The notes under the pieces: generated by a model
Databases searched by the model: none
The model's input: the letters and a program-made list of their open reading frames with translations, nothing else
What the model was told of the DNA's origin: nothing
Translations under genes and position numbers: made by a program
Shown here: positions 33,592-43,929 of the stretch, in pieces
Layout: the number at the start of each line of letters is the position of its first letter
How positions within the stretch are numbered: position 1 is the first letter of the stretch
Origin: Scedosporium boydii
Taxonomy: Eukaryota; Ascomycota; Sordariomycetes; Microascales; Microascaceae
Assembly: GCA_002221725.1 (NCBI GenBank)
Contig: NJFT01000129.1
Coordinates: forward strand, 1 to 64,000
DNA: 64,000 nucleotides
Direction: 5' to 3'

Positions 33592-35876
33592 TTCCTGCTG
33601 TTGTTCCTGCTCTGAGCTGCCTGCAACCATACGTAAGCCATCTTGTGGTCCTACATGCGGGGTGAAGATGGTTTGGTGCTTTACAAGCGTGGAGAGTTTT
33701 AAGGTGTATCATAGGTCATTTCGTTGTTTCGGCATATCAGTCATTTGTGGGGTTTTTGCATTTTATTATTGGGACTAGATGGAAGTTGATGCTGGGATAA
33801 ACATCCCCCCCTTCTACACCTGTGAGAGAGAGGAAGAAGAAGGAAAAGAAGAAAAGGGAGAGGAGGGGGTACAGGATGGGCATTGGGAAGATTTGCTCGA
33901 GTGGAAAGGTGTGTGGGAACGGTCAAAAATATATGTATCTGTATATAAAACCATCGGGACATACGTGTTATGGTGGACTGGGACAGGCTTCGGAATGGGG
34001 TATCATGCACACATTAGATGCATAGGGCGTTGTACCAATGATACGAAGAGACGACAAACATTTCAATTGGAATCGGGACGGGATAGGGGATACATCATAT
34101 CAAAAATGGTATGGAGTCTGCATAAATGCTTCGTTTGTTTGCCAGCCGTAGTGTTCGCACAGGACCGGAGCACCTCCGCTACATCAGCCGGTCCCTGGGC
34201 CGAAGTGTCACCCGTAGATCGCAACTTGGCTCAATAGATTTAAGGCCTTGCTTCGGCAGGAGCAAGGGATGAAAGTTGTCCGATCTTTTAGGTTTATGCC
34301 CAATGCTGAGGAGAGCGCGTGGTCGGCCAGGTGAATCCTATATCGGCGAGCTCACGGCATGAACTTTATTGAAATCAAGCCTTGTGGAGGGGGTGAGTGA
34401 TAGGACATGAAGAAGCGAGTGAGAGGAGCACGGAGAACTGGTCTACTATCAAGTGTTTGGACTGGACGGCTACTACAGCCTACACTAGAGCGAGAGCAAT
34501 GTGGTGCTCGGCGATGGAGACTCGATTCTTGGATCTACTGAACCATAATGGTGTCTGAAGCATCAGGTAGGAAGAAACCGAGGAATCCCTAGACCTTTCG
34601 TCATCGTCGACATGACCCAATATAGCCATTTCTGCCGTGTAGAAACGGCTCCACCCCAGCCAGTTTGGGCATCAACAAGGTTGGGTCAGAAAGAACGAAG
34701 GACTGATGTAGGACAATACTTGGATATAGTCCCCCTCTTAACCATACCAATATCATCCAAGAGCCGTCGCCGTAAACTTTCCATATATCCCTCCCTCTAC
34801 TTTACATGGCATCTCATCTTATACCCGGTGGATATTGCGGAATTCAAAAAGACAGTCACGATCCGACCTCGTATTATCGGCCAATGGATGATTTACGACG
34901 GCTAACTATAAGAGGGGGTTACGTCCGGCCCCTTCCACGGGAAACCGGACATTCGAATACAAGGTTCTCTAGGCAAACTACGCGAAGCATCTGAGCCATC
35001 AAACGTTAATCGTTGCTTCTTCCGATAACTAATGTTGATATACTCGGGCCGGGGCTTATTATCGGATTGAGTTCTTCGATCATCATGAGCTCATGGGATT
35101 CTTCACAGATTTTGCAGAAGTCCCAAGTATCTCGAGATAAACTCGGAAATAATGTCAGTGGGGGAGGTCGGCCTGCAGCAGCCGCTTTCACAGGAATCTT
35201 TGGGAAAGTGAGCTCTCTCGTGAGGTTGAGGATTGCTTCAGTCGGAGGTGGGTGGTCCTTTGCAAGCGCAGCCGCGCGGCAGACACCCACAGTTGGTCGC
35301 CAGCTCACACTACTACTACACAATATCTTTGGTCTTGATGCCAGCTCTAGTAACGAAACCCTTCCACTCCACCCTGCTTCCATAAACTTCTCAAGACTGG
35401 TTATGTTCTTTGATGACTAAGGGAAGCTGTTCTTAATTAAGAGACTTGGAAATTACTAGTTTAGAATCAAGTTATATCCCACCATTCATCGCCTATAGTA
35501 TGTATTATTCTAACGATATCCTTGAGGATATGAGACTCCGATTTCGAGATGGATGGAGGGCAAGAGAGGTAGGCCTTGGGTGAACCTGCATTGATTAGAT
35601 TATGTCACACCTCGTTCATGTTGTTTGGCTGGTCTGTGCTCGGGAGTCGTCTGCAGGTGCGACTCTTCGAGTCTCAAACCGATGTACATGTACAGAGTAC
35701 AAGACCCCAGGTGGCAGGACCCCACTGTGACAGCATCTTACCGAGCTCGAAGGTGGGAAAAAAAGTGTGTAAATTGGTTTGACTCATCAACCACTTTCGA
35801 CTTCCCTGCACCATCCCACCTCATTCCGCAACACAACATACAAAACACCCCTTCTCTATCGCCTCCCTCCAATCCA
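33592..35876. other. Intergenic gap SKN7 - eIF2B epsilon, 2.3 kb
   Basis: This is the 3' region of SKN7 and the upstream region of the eIF2B gene. An overlapping pair of opposite-strand frames at 35006-35420 is annotated separately. Nothing else is supported. Confidence 0.5.
35006..35383 (-). CDS. Unidentified 125-aa frame, opposed by a 135-aa frame
   Basis: The minus strand is open for 125 aa (35383..35006). The plus strand is open for 135 aa across the same bases (35013..35420). The minus product contains Pro/Ala-rich and charged segments, with Cys residues in DFCKICEESHEL. The plus product is hydrophobic with Gly/Ser/Ala. I recognise neither. Mutually open frames in otherwise closed intergenic DNA suggest one strand codes, or once coded. 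I list the minus frame as slightly more protein-like, with low confidence. Confidence 0.2.
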   Translation of the reverse strand: MEAGWSGRVSLLELASRPKILCSSSVSWRPTVGVCRAAALAKDHPPPTEAILNLTRELTFPKIPVKAAAAGRPPPLTLFPSLSRDTWDFCKICEESHELMMIEELNPIISPGPSISTLVIGRSND

Positions 35877-38247
35877 ATGTCTAATCAAAAGGGGAAGCAG
35901 TCTGCTGGTGCTGGAAAGGGCAAAAAGAGCTCCAAGCCCAGTGCTGAAAGCAAGCCTGAGGAGGTGCTGCAAGCTGTGGTAAGATGGCCCTTGTCCCCCC
36001 CTCCACGATTTCCATGGTGGGGCAGCCACGATGCGAAACTTCAATGTTGTGATGAACGGACGGTGATAGTTGACAACCATCCATTTTGCAGGTCCTCACA
36101 GACTCTTTTCAAGATCGATTCAAGCCCTTGAGCATTGAGACACCAAGAGTATGTTCAATGAACTTAGTGATCCTATCTGTTTCTCGCCTTCCCTCACTGG
36201 TTTCTGACCCCTGTCGCAGTGTCTCCTCCCCCTCGCCAACGTCCCCCTCATCGAATATACACTTGAATTCCTCTCCATGAATGGAGTCCAGGAAGTTTAC
36301 CTATACTGCGGTCCCCATACCGAAGAGGTAGAGGCCTACATCTCCAAGTCGCGATGGGCGCAGGGCTCCAGGACCACGCCCTTTACACACCTTCAATTCG
36401 TCCGAGTATCCGACGCCAACTCAGTTGGCGATATCCTTCGCGACCTCGACAAGCGTAGTCTAATCTCGGGTGACTTCATCCTTGTCCATGGCGACCTCGT
36501 CTCTAATATTCCCATCCAAGGCATCCTCGACGCGCATCGCAAGCGTCGCGAGGCCAGCGCAGACAACATTATGACCGTTGTGCTCAAGAGCGCCGGTTCG
36601 AGTCCCCACAGGACGAAGACACCCGGAATCACACCCGTATACGTCGTCGATACGAAAACAAAGAGGTGTCTCCAATACGACGAGATCCACCCCCTGCAGT
36701 CCGATCACTATACTATTCTGGACCCCACGGTGCTGGACGAGCTGGCCACAGATTTTGAGATTCGAGCCGATCTCATCGACCCCCAGATCGACATCTGCAC
36801 ACCCGCCGCGCTGGCCCTTTGGTCCGATAGTTTTGACTACGAGATGCCCCGTCGTGATTTCCTTAACGGCGTACTCAAGGACTGGGAGCTAAACGGCAAG
36901 TCCATATACGCAGAGATTGTCGAAGAAGGCTATGCGGCCCGCGCTAGCAGCCTCCCTATGTACGAATCTGTCAGCCGCGATATCTTGGGTCGGTGGTCTT
37001 TCCCCTTCGTCCCCGATTGCAACATCTTCCCTGGTCAAGCGTACGAACTTACCAGAGGCGGGAACTATCTTGAGCGCGATGTGTCGCTGGCAAACGATGC
37101 TCACATTTCCGGGTCCGTTATTGCGCGAAAGAGTTCCGTAGGCGACGGATCAACCATTCTGAACACGATTATCGGTCGCGATTGCAAGATTGGCAAGAAT
37201 GTCACCATCACTGACAGTTTCATCTGGGACGGCACGACCATTGGCGATAATACCACCGTCACGCGATCCATTATAGCGGGAGCCGGGGCCACAGTCGGAA
37301 ACAAGTGTACTATTGAGGAGGGATGTGTCCTTTCGTTTGGTGTAGTTACGGGCGACAACATTACGGTTGCAAAGGATGCTCTCATTTCCAAGGTCGACGC
37401 CGGTGGCTTGCAAGTGCAGCCAGACGTCAAACTCCTGGGTGCTTCAGCCCAAGGCGCCCCCTTCGTGGACCCCGAGGAGGACGAACTTGACGAGGAGGAC
37501 CCGTCTTCCCTCCAGCGCCGCCTCATCTACTCCATCGAACACCTCTCCTTCTCGAGCTCTTCCATCTCCACCCTCGCCTCCGATGACGAAGACTCGGACC
37601 ACGGAAGCTCCCGCCCAGACACCCCCTCCGGCTTCACCTCCACCCGCTCCCGCCTCTCCTCCTTCGCATCGGACGACTCCACCAGCCGTTCATCCTTCCA
37701 CGCCGACGCCGTCAACGGCCTCCTCGACGCCCTCCGCGACCCCACGGGCGACTTCGACTCCGCCAAGATGGAATTCCTCGGCCTCCGCCTCGCCAACGAC
37801 GCCTCAGAAACCGCCGTCCGCAAGGCCGTCGCCGTCACACTCGCGCGCCGCACCGCCGAGCTTCTCGATTCCGGCCTCGAGCCCACCAAGGCCGCCGAGA
37901 GCGCCCTCCGCGCCCGTAAGGGCGTCAGCAAGTTCGTCGAGGAGGTCGGCGTCGGCGAGTCTGAAGCCGATCAAGTCGAGTTTGCGCTAGCGCTGCAGCG
38001 GGCTGTTTCCGGGTTGAGGAGTTTAGAGTCTGCTAGGGCTGGGTTGCTACTCGCCGCGCTGTTTCAGCAGTTGTATGCGCTTGATATTCTTGAGGAGGAT
38101 GGAATTTTGACGTGGTGGGAGGATGAGCGGGCTGTTAAGGGCAGCAGTATGGAGGCTGTGAAGGAGAGGTGTAAGGCGCTTGTGGAGTGGTTGGAGAATG
38201 CTGAGGAGGAGGATGATAGTGATGACGAGGATGATGATGATGAGTAG
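35877..38247 (+). CDS. GCD6: Translation initiation factor eIF2B subunit epsilon
   Basis: This is the catalytic subunit of the eIF2B guanine-nucleotide exchange factor that recycles eIF2-GDP in the cytoplasm. Three exons, 35877..35978, 36092..36148 and 36220..38247, give 728 aa, the usual size. A Lys/Ser-rich leader precedes the nucleotidyltransferase-like domain, which includes VLTDSF, LLPLANVPLIEYTLEFL and EVYLYCG. Left-handed beta-helix hexapeptide repeats follow (about 347-437; GSTILNTIIGRDCKIG). Next is a Ser-rich linker, then a W2/HEAT domain (about 547-715) with the acidic/aromatic block LYALDILEEDGILTWWEDE. The extreme C-terminus is poly-acidic (EEEDDSDDEDDDDE). The start at 35877 gives the conserved spacing to VLTDSF. 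Confidence 0.96.
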
Positions 38248-38323
38248 GAGGGGGTTTTATGGACATGGAAGGGATGTAGGGTTTATGCGGATCGAATCTC
38301 TGAACATAGATGGCGTTTAGGTC

Positions 38324-38329
38324 AATAAA
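38324..38329 (+). terminator. AATAAA polyadenylation signal
   Basis: A perfect AATAAA lies 76 bases after the eIF2B epsilon stop codon, at a normal distance for a fungal 3' end signal. Confidence 0.45.
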
Positions 38330-38845
38330 AAAGACAAGCTGAATCGTGTACCTCGAATTTTTCGGCTGAGCTGTTAATGCATTAGAAGCTGTAGTTGGGA
38401 AGTGACACGGTCCCGTTCCCTAAAGCTGCCTTGGCTGTGAAGAATGCTCCACCCGAATATGGTCGTGATGGCGGAGCGGAAGTAATTGCTCTTTTCCCTC
38501 TTTTGAGGATTCATTTCGAATCGCCATTGACTTCACAGAGACGGAGGAGTGGGAAGCTTAAAGACATACGTATCAACTGATCTAAACATTGTTCCTACTT
38601 AAAAGCATAACCTTGGTATCAGTTATCCATCCGAATTCACCATTGCCGCCTGAATACGCCATGTGATTGATATCAAGTACAGTCAATCTGTAAAAGAAAC
38701 AGGAAAAGGACAAGGCAAAAAGAAAAAAAATGAAACAGATAAAACCGGCCTTTGCTAAACTCAAATCCGCTGGCACCACCCGCCCTATGCTTGTTGCCAT
38801 GTCTTACAGAAGAAGAGACCTCTCTTTTATGCTGAGGTTGGTTAA

Positions 38846-38950
38846 AACGTATGAAGAACCCTGACGAGTCCTGGTAGCCCCGAATCCGTTATGGATTGGG
38901 GGTAACGTATATGAAAGCAGCTGACGAGAACCGACAGCCCCCAAAAAGAC
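38846..38950. repeat. Imperfect 60-bp tandem repeat
   Basis: Two copies (38846-38903 and 38904-38950) share AACGTAT, a CTGACGAG block at 38861 and 38921, and an AGCCCC end. Their spacing is 60 bp. It lies in the convergent 3' region just past the HAD-SAK stop codon. Confidence 0.6.
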
Positions 38951-38993
38951 CACAGCGCTGCAGTTCGCCACGGAAGACTGATCAAAACCGGTC

Positions 38994-41065
38994 CTAGTAG
39001 TAATTTCCTAAATCAGTATTGCCTCCGGGCCGGCCATGGGCAGCTGGCTGTGTAGGCGGCTGTCGGCCATGACCGCCGAATCCTTGGTTAGGCGGATGGT
39101 TATCATCGTATTCGACGCCGTGACCTTGGTTCCGAGTATCAACGTCATCAAGCGACCTGTACGAGTTGTACCCGCCTCCACGACCACGACCACCTCGCGA
39201 AGCGCCCCGACCACCACCTCTGTAGCCACGGGAACCAGAAGAGCCTCCTCGGTAGCCTCCTCTACCGCGGAATCCTCCCCTCTGGTCATTCCGGCTATGG
39301 TACGACTCCCTGGGTCCGCGGGGATACTCATCGTCCGCGTTATGCTTCCTCTTGGAAGACTTGTTCGCGAAGAGACTCTCATACTCGTCCTCCCTCGGGT
39401 CATCCGGTTCTATCCGGAGGAGCACCTTCTCACGCACCGTAGTCTCAAAAACATACGCCTTGTCGGCGGGGACGGGCTGCCAGCTCTGAATCTTACCCGC
39501 ATCGATGGGTCGAGCGCCCTTACGCAGCGCGAGCACCACGAGCGGGCAAGGGTTGTCAGTGTGGAACTTGGCCGTGTCCGGGACCGGACGCACACAAGCG
39601 GCCCAGATACTGTTATCGAGGCAGGCTGTGCCCGTGACCATCCACTTCATTTTACTTCCCATTCCACCGACCTTCTCCAGTATGCTTGCGGGGCAGGGGC
39701 GCGGACAGATAAGAATGTTGTTACCATGGTACTTCAGATCCTGCTCGGCTACACCCGGTGGTATCTGCGCCAGCTTTATCAGCTTCTGCGAGTCCGCGTA
39801 CTTAATCGTGTAACTCGTGAAGAAGACCGTCTTCTTGATGGCAAGCTTGTCCCTCGGCGGTGGGTCCGGCCCCGAGTTCGAATTCGAGTTCGGCGGGTCG
39901 AGGGCCTTGGCGATCGCCAGGTTGTGCTCGTTGATCATCTGCTGGACCTTCGCCACTTCCACTACAGGCTTCAAATGTATCGTCTTTTCGAAAACGTGAA
40001 TAACGTCCCAAGAAATGGGCGCCCGACTAAACACGGCTCCGATCGCAGCACCGTTCTGCCGCATGTTATAGTCCATCATGAAATCTTTGAACAACTTCAC
40101 ATGCTTGTGACGATCCTCGTAGATACGAATCTCCTCGGCAAACTTGTACGTCTCCATGATCGCCTCGAGGAAGGCCTGCTTGAACTGCATCGTGTTGTTG
40201 AACCGCTCGTCCTGGGGACCGACGCGGGGCTTCAGTCCCATCAAGTCGAACTCAAGCTTTTTGCTCTTACAGATCCTCTTGATCAGCTCCGCATAGCCGT
40301 GTTCGGATCGGCCTGTTAGAAGAACGCAGAGAGCATCTTTCTGTTTGCCGCTCAGCCGGACGAGATTGATGATTTTCTCGTTCCACCAGCCGTGATAGCC
40401 CCTGGCCTCTTCTTTCTCGATGCCGTCGCCGGTCGCTGCGAGGATGCGCGAGTCGTGCCACCAGCCGCCGTTGGTGAGTGCGTCAGGGCTCGATAGCAAT
40501 CCGATTGTTGGGCCGTTCCATAGCGAGGGATTCGGGAGCGGCGTTTTGAAGACTGCAGACAGGTGAAGAAAATAACGTTACTCGAGAAGATCGCCGGTAA
40601 ATGTTTGCGAGGGTCAAATTAACAAAAACTTACGAGTGTTATCAAAATCATAGACATGAATTGTCTTGATCTGGTCAACGGCTGAGAAGCAGAGCGCGTT
40701 AGAATTAGCAAACATCGTGTTTGTCTGGGAGTGAAGTTTCGAGGTCCCTTACGAGGCAGAGGCGTCGCTTGACATGACCATCGACTTAGGGAGGTGATGG
40801 TACGGTAGGAAGGTCTCGCAAGGCCATTCGGCGCACTTTGCGCGAAGGGAGCGTTCATGGCTTTAGGGTGAATACGGGACAGTGTAGGTCTGACCATGAA
40901 AAGTCGTCGTTCGGGAGCAACTGTGTTGGGTTGGAGACGAAGTCCGAAAGTGAAGCTCTCGTCGCCTTCTACAGTCGAGTTGGCGCCACCCGAAATCTCT
41001 TTGGCATCTGATGCCAGTTGTATTTTCGCCTTGCCCAGGTTGGGCTTCCATTGCTCCTCTCCCAT
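38994..41065 (-). CDS. HAD-domain 'Swiss Army Knife' RNA-repair-like protein with RGG tail
   Basis: This is a fungal protein with a HAD-type phosphatase domain of the HAD_SAK family, proposed to act in RNA repair (family knowledge; biochemical role unproven). Exons on the minus strand: 41065..40753, 40681..40634 (48 nt) and 40552..38994. From 41065 the product is 639 aa; from the more family-like ATG at 40858 (MNAPFAQ) it is 570 aa. The joined core reads LPPVDQIKTIHVYDFDNTL, with the catalytic DxD of HAD motif I, then NGGWWHDSRIL and VLLTGRSE (motif II). A C-terminal domain of about 200 residues follows, then an RGG/RG-rich tail (FRGRGGYRGG, GRGGGY) typical of RNA binding. It is divergent from eL43. 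Confidence 0.88.
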
Positions 41066-41110
41066 CCTGATTACGTGATGTTGATTGGGAATTCACCAGC
41101 CAAATTTCTC

Positions 41111-41116
41111 CACGTG
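41111..41116. promoter_or_regulatory. CACGTG box in the HAD-SAK / eL43 divergent promoter
   Basis: A CACGTG, extended to CACGTGAC, lies 142 bp before the eL43 ATG and 46 bp before the first possible HAD-SAK ATG. Cbf1-type sites regulate ribosomal protein genes in several non-Saccharomyces fungi. Function here is inferred. Confidence 0.4.
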
Positions 41117-41257
41117 ACTAGCCCCCACCATAGTTTCGCAGGCCACACAAATTTCTCTGTAGCCCAAAATTGCCGATTTTTCGCATCCCAGTAATTATCA
41201 CGAGAATCGCCAACTACACATCTCAATCGCCAGATTCCAGTCAAACCAAACGACACA

Positions 41258-41816
41258 ATGGCGAAGCACACTAAGAGTATGCGATATACTTTCCTTCTCG
41301 ATTATAATGACTAGCTAACGAGTATCGCAGAGGTCGGCATTGTCGGCAAGTACGGCACGAGGTACGAACGAATCCAACTTCTCATCTCCCTTCGTCAATC
41401 GACTTCATCGGCCTAACTTTTTTTCGCGATTAGATATGGTGCCTCCCTCCGAAAGGTCGTCAAGCGACTGGAGATCTCCCAGCACGCGCGGTACACCTGG
41501 TATGTTCGAAGTGATGGCGAAGAACCAACGGGATTGTGAAAAAGGGCCAGGGAAGCTAATGCGTCTGGAATCAGCACTTTCTGCGGCCGCAACACTGTCC
41601 GTCGTCAGGCCTTCGGTATCTGGCACTGCGGCGGATGCAGGAAGACCATCTCCGGTGGTGCCTACATCCTCGCGTAAGTTTGAATCCAGGGAATGAAATT
41701 TACGTCGAGCGGAGGGGTTTTAGTGTGGCTAACGTAGGCTTTTTCGACATAGTACCCCCGCTGCCACGACCGCTCGTTCTACTCTCCGACGTCTCCGCGA
41801 GATTTCTGACGTTTAA
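41258..41816 (+). CDS. RPL43: 60S ribosomal protein eL43 (L37a/L43)
   Basis: This is a zinc-binding protein of the large cytosolic ribosomal subunit. Five exons, 41258..41276 (19 nt), 41331..41361 (31 nt), 41434..41499, 41575..41673 and 41753..41816, give exactly 92 aa, the standard length. The zinc ribbon is complete: CTFC, 14 residues, then CGGC. The N-terminus reads [19 protein letters not shown] and the C-terminus RRLREISDV, both diagnostic. Four introns in a 279-nt coding sequence are typical of ribosomal protein genes in Pezizomycotina. Confidence 0.97.
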
Positions 41817-42667
41817 ACTTCAAAAAAACCATGTTGGAATGTCTTTAATTCGGCACAGCTCAGGGTTCCTGGCGTTATTTTTGGTTGCATGAAGGGGCAG
41901 GTTTCGTCGGGGTATGTCTTTTTTTGAGGGACACGGCCACAAATACAAACCACATTACACGAAAGAGAGATCACCGCCCCGTCAAGAGATGTTTTCGTCC
42001 CTCGCCGATAATGGTTCGGTTACGCATCCGGTCGATAGATAGTGGTTTTGTGCTTTAAAAAAAAAGGGAAGACTAACCCAAAATACCACCCTCTATTCGA
42101 GGTCTTGCGCCATTCGCATTTTATGGGAGTTCGTGATGATGGCAGCCAGCGATCCTGATCAGGCCTTGTCCGCGCTCCCCTTGCCCATGTTCTGTCTAGG
42201 AAGACTTTAGTAGGTTCAGGAACTCAGAGCTACATGATCCGTAGATGCTCTGACGGTCGACTTTCCAGATCGTAGACTTAGGGCTGTGCTCCCAGAAGTA
42301 TTGGAATAAATCCAAACTCGCAAACATAGTTTATGTAATCGACACTTGGTTAATTCTTGGCTAGGCGGAACCCTGCTGCTCTCAGACTGTTATTGGTAGT
42401 ATAACTCCTTCACCTGGGACTGAGAAGAAATGAACGTGTTGAATGAGAAGAGTCGTCCAGCCTCAGAGCGTGTGGGTGGCCTAACATTGACCTCGATCAC
42501 TCAAATTCAACTGAACATCAATATCAGACCCCTCCAATCATTCAATTATCTCAGCATGCATCTTTGACTTTACAACAATTGAAATCAATTCGCCCAGCTT
42601 CAAACAGACTAGACACATTCGCCCAGACACACTCCACGACACATAAACTCGCCTTACATCCGTGCCA
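41817..42667. other. Intergenic gap, 850 bp
   Basis: This is the 3' flank of eL43 and the upstream region of the DUF167 gene. No open frame of interest and no repeat were seen. Confidence 0.6.
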
Positions 42668-43097
42668 ATGTCCGCCAAATCCGCCATCCGCTTCCTCGCC
42701 GGCACCAAAAAGAACCCCGTCGGCTCACTCCAACTAAATTGTCACGTCAAGCCGGGCGCCAGTAGAGTCCGGGAGGGTATCCTCTCTGTGTCGGATGAGG
42801 TGATTGAGCTATGTGTATCAGCTCAGGCGAGGGAAGGTGAAGCCAATAAAGCTGTCGTAAAGCTATTTAGCGAGGTGAGCTGGGTTGTCTTTGAAGTGTC
42901 GACGGAAGAAGCATATGCGCCAGTGCTAAATATAACGAGTCAAGGTTTTGAAAAGACCGAAGTCTGAGATTCAGATTTCACATGGAATGAAGTCGAGGGA
43001 TAAGACCGTGGTCGTGAGTGGCGTCAAGGAGGCCGAGGCCGATGCTGTTCGGAATGTGAAAGAGATGCTCGACAAGGCGGTTGAGGAGGGAGCTTAA
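42668..43097 (+). CDS. DUF167/YggU-like small conserved protein
   Basis: This is a member of the small YggU/DUF167 family (human C15orf40-like), whose function is unknown. Two exons, 42668..42874 and 42945..43097, give 119 aa. The family core is present: [18 protein letters not shown] near the N-terminus, [16 protein letters not shown] at the exon junction, then [19 protein letters not shown]. The intron is 70 nt (GTGAGC to CAAG). The start is the ATG at 42668; an upstream GTG is ignored because nuclear genes of fungi start with ATG. Confidence 0.88.
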
Positions 43098-43929
43098 CCG
43101 GATTGCCAGGCTCCTCGGTGTTCTCGATTCATGAGCACCCCTGACATCCTCTCCCACGCCCCATTTTGTCTCTGAGGGAGGGACGAATCCCTATTTGATA
43201 TCCTCTACGCAGGGGGTTATTCGCCACAACAGATACCATTAACCCGGTGGCGCCGCTCAGTGCCCAACCTCAAACTCAGCCTTGATGTCTTGAGAAAATG
43301 GAGGATAAACGCACTAGCCTCGAGCGGATTGTGCCTATCTAAACTGCTGCACCCTCGCCCAGCAAGAGGGCCCAAGACACTAGGAATTTATTTAAAAAGA
43401 CCACAAGCCATTCATACATCGAATCTCCAATGTCTATTCTTGCAATCCCGGGGAGGGTCATGTCGAAAGTCAAATTGATATGTTGTTCGTATTCACTTCT
43501 TATACCCGGCGTAGGAGAAGGAAAGCTTGGAAGCAGAGGAGCCAGCTTGATCCCAGACGGTGCGTGTGTTTGTTCTCATGTGTCCCTTGATGTATAGGAT
43601 CAAAGCTGCCTCCCTAGCTCGTCCGAGTCGACAAGAGCGCGTCAACGACCATGTTACACGTTTGACTCGACATCAGATACTCTAAGAGTAGATCTATTAA
43701 AATAGCCTACCTATCTACGGAATCTTGTATTTCTAAATCATTACGCGCTATTTCCAAACATCGGAGGGAAAAATAGAGGAAAAGAAAAAGGAAGAAAACC
43801 CAACACAGATGTCAAGAGGTCATGATTTCCTGGCCCTAACCCATCCCAACTTTCTCACCGTCCACACTTAGCCTGCCCCCAGTGTCCCAGAATAAATAAA
43901 TTATTTCGTTTTTAAAAATGCAAGGTCCA
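43098..43929. other. Convergent 3' region, 830 bp
   Basis: This lies between the stop codons of the DUF167 gene (plus) and the MFS gene (minus). It includes an AT-rich stretch with AATAAATAAA near 43890. No gene is supported. Confidence 0.6.

Larger units (their letters stand above)
38248..38993. other. Convergent 3' region eIF2B epsilon / HAD-SAK gene
   Basis: About 750 bp between opposing stop codons. It contains an AATAAA signal after the eIF2B gene and a 60-bp imperfect tandem repeat near 38846-38950. No gene is supported. Confidence 0.6.

Noticed and set aside
36590..36610. Sequence resembling a tRNA B box (GGTTCGAGTCC)
   Set aside because: It falls inside the eIF2B epsilon coding exon, and no A box or acceptor stem is present.
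38861..38950. CTGACGAG blocks resembling a hammerhead ribozyme core
   Set aside because: The required stem II pairing (GGAC opposite GTCC) and the following GAAA are missing in both copies.
39036..40319. 427-codon plus-strand frame opposite the HAD-SAK gene
   Set aside because: It is an Arg/Val/Leu-rich antisense shadow of an exon with clear HAD motifs and an RGG tail.
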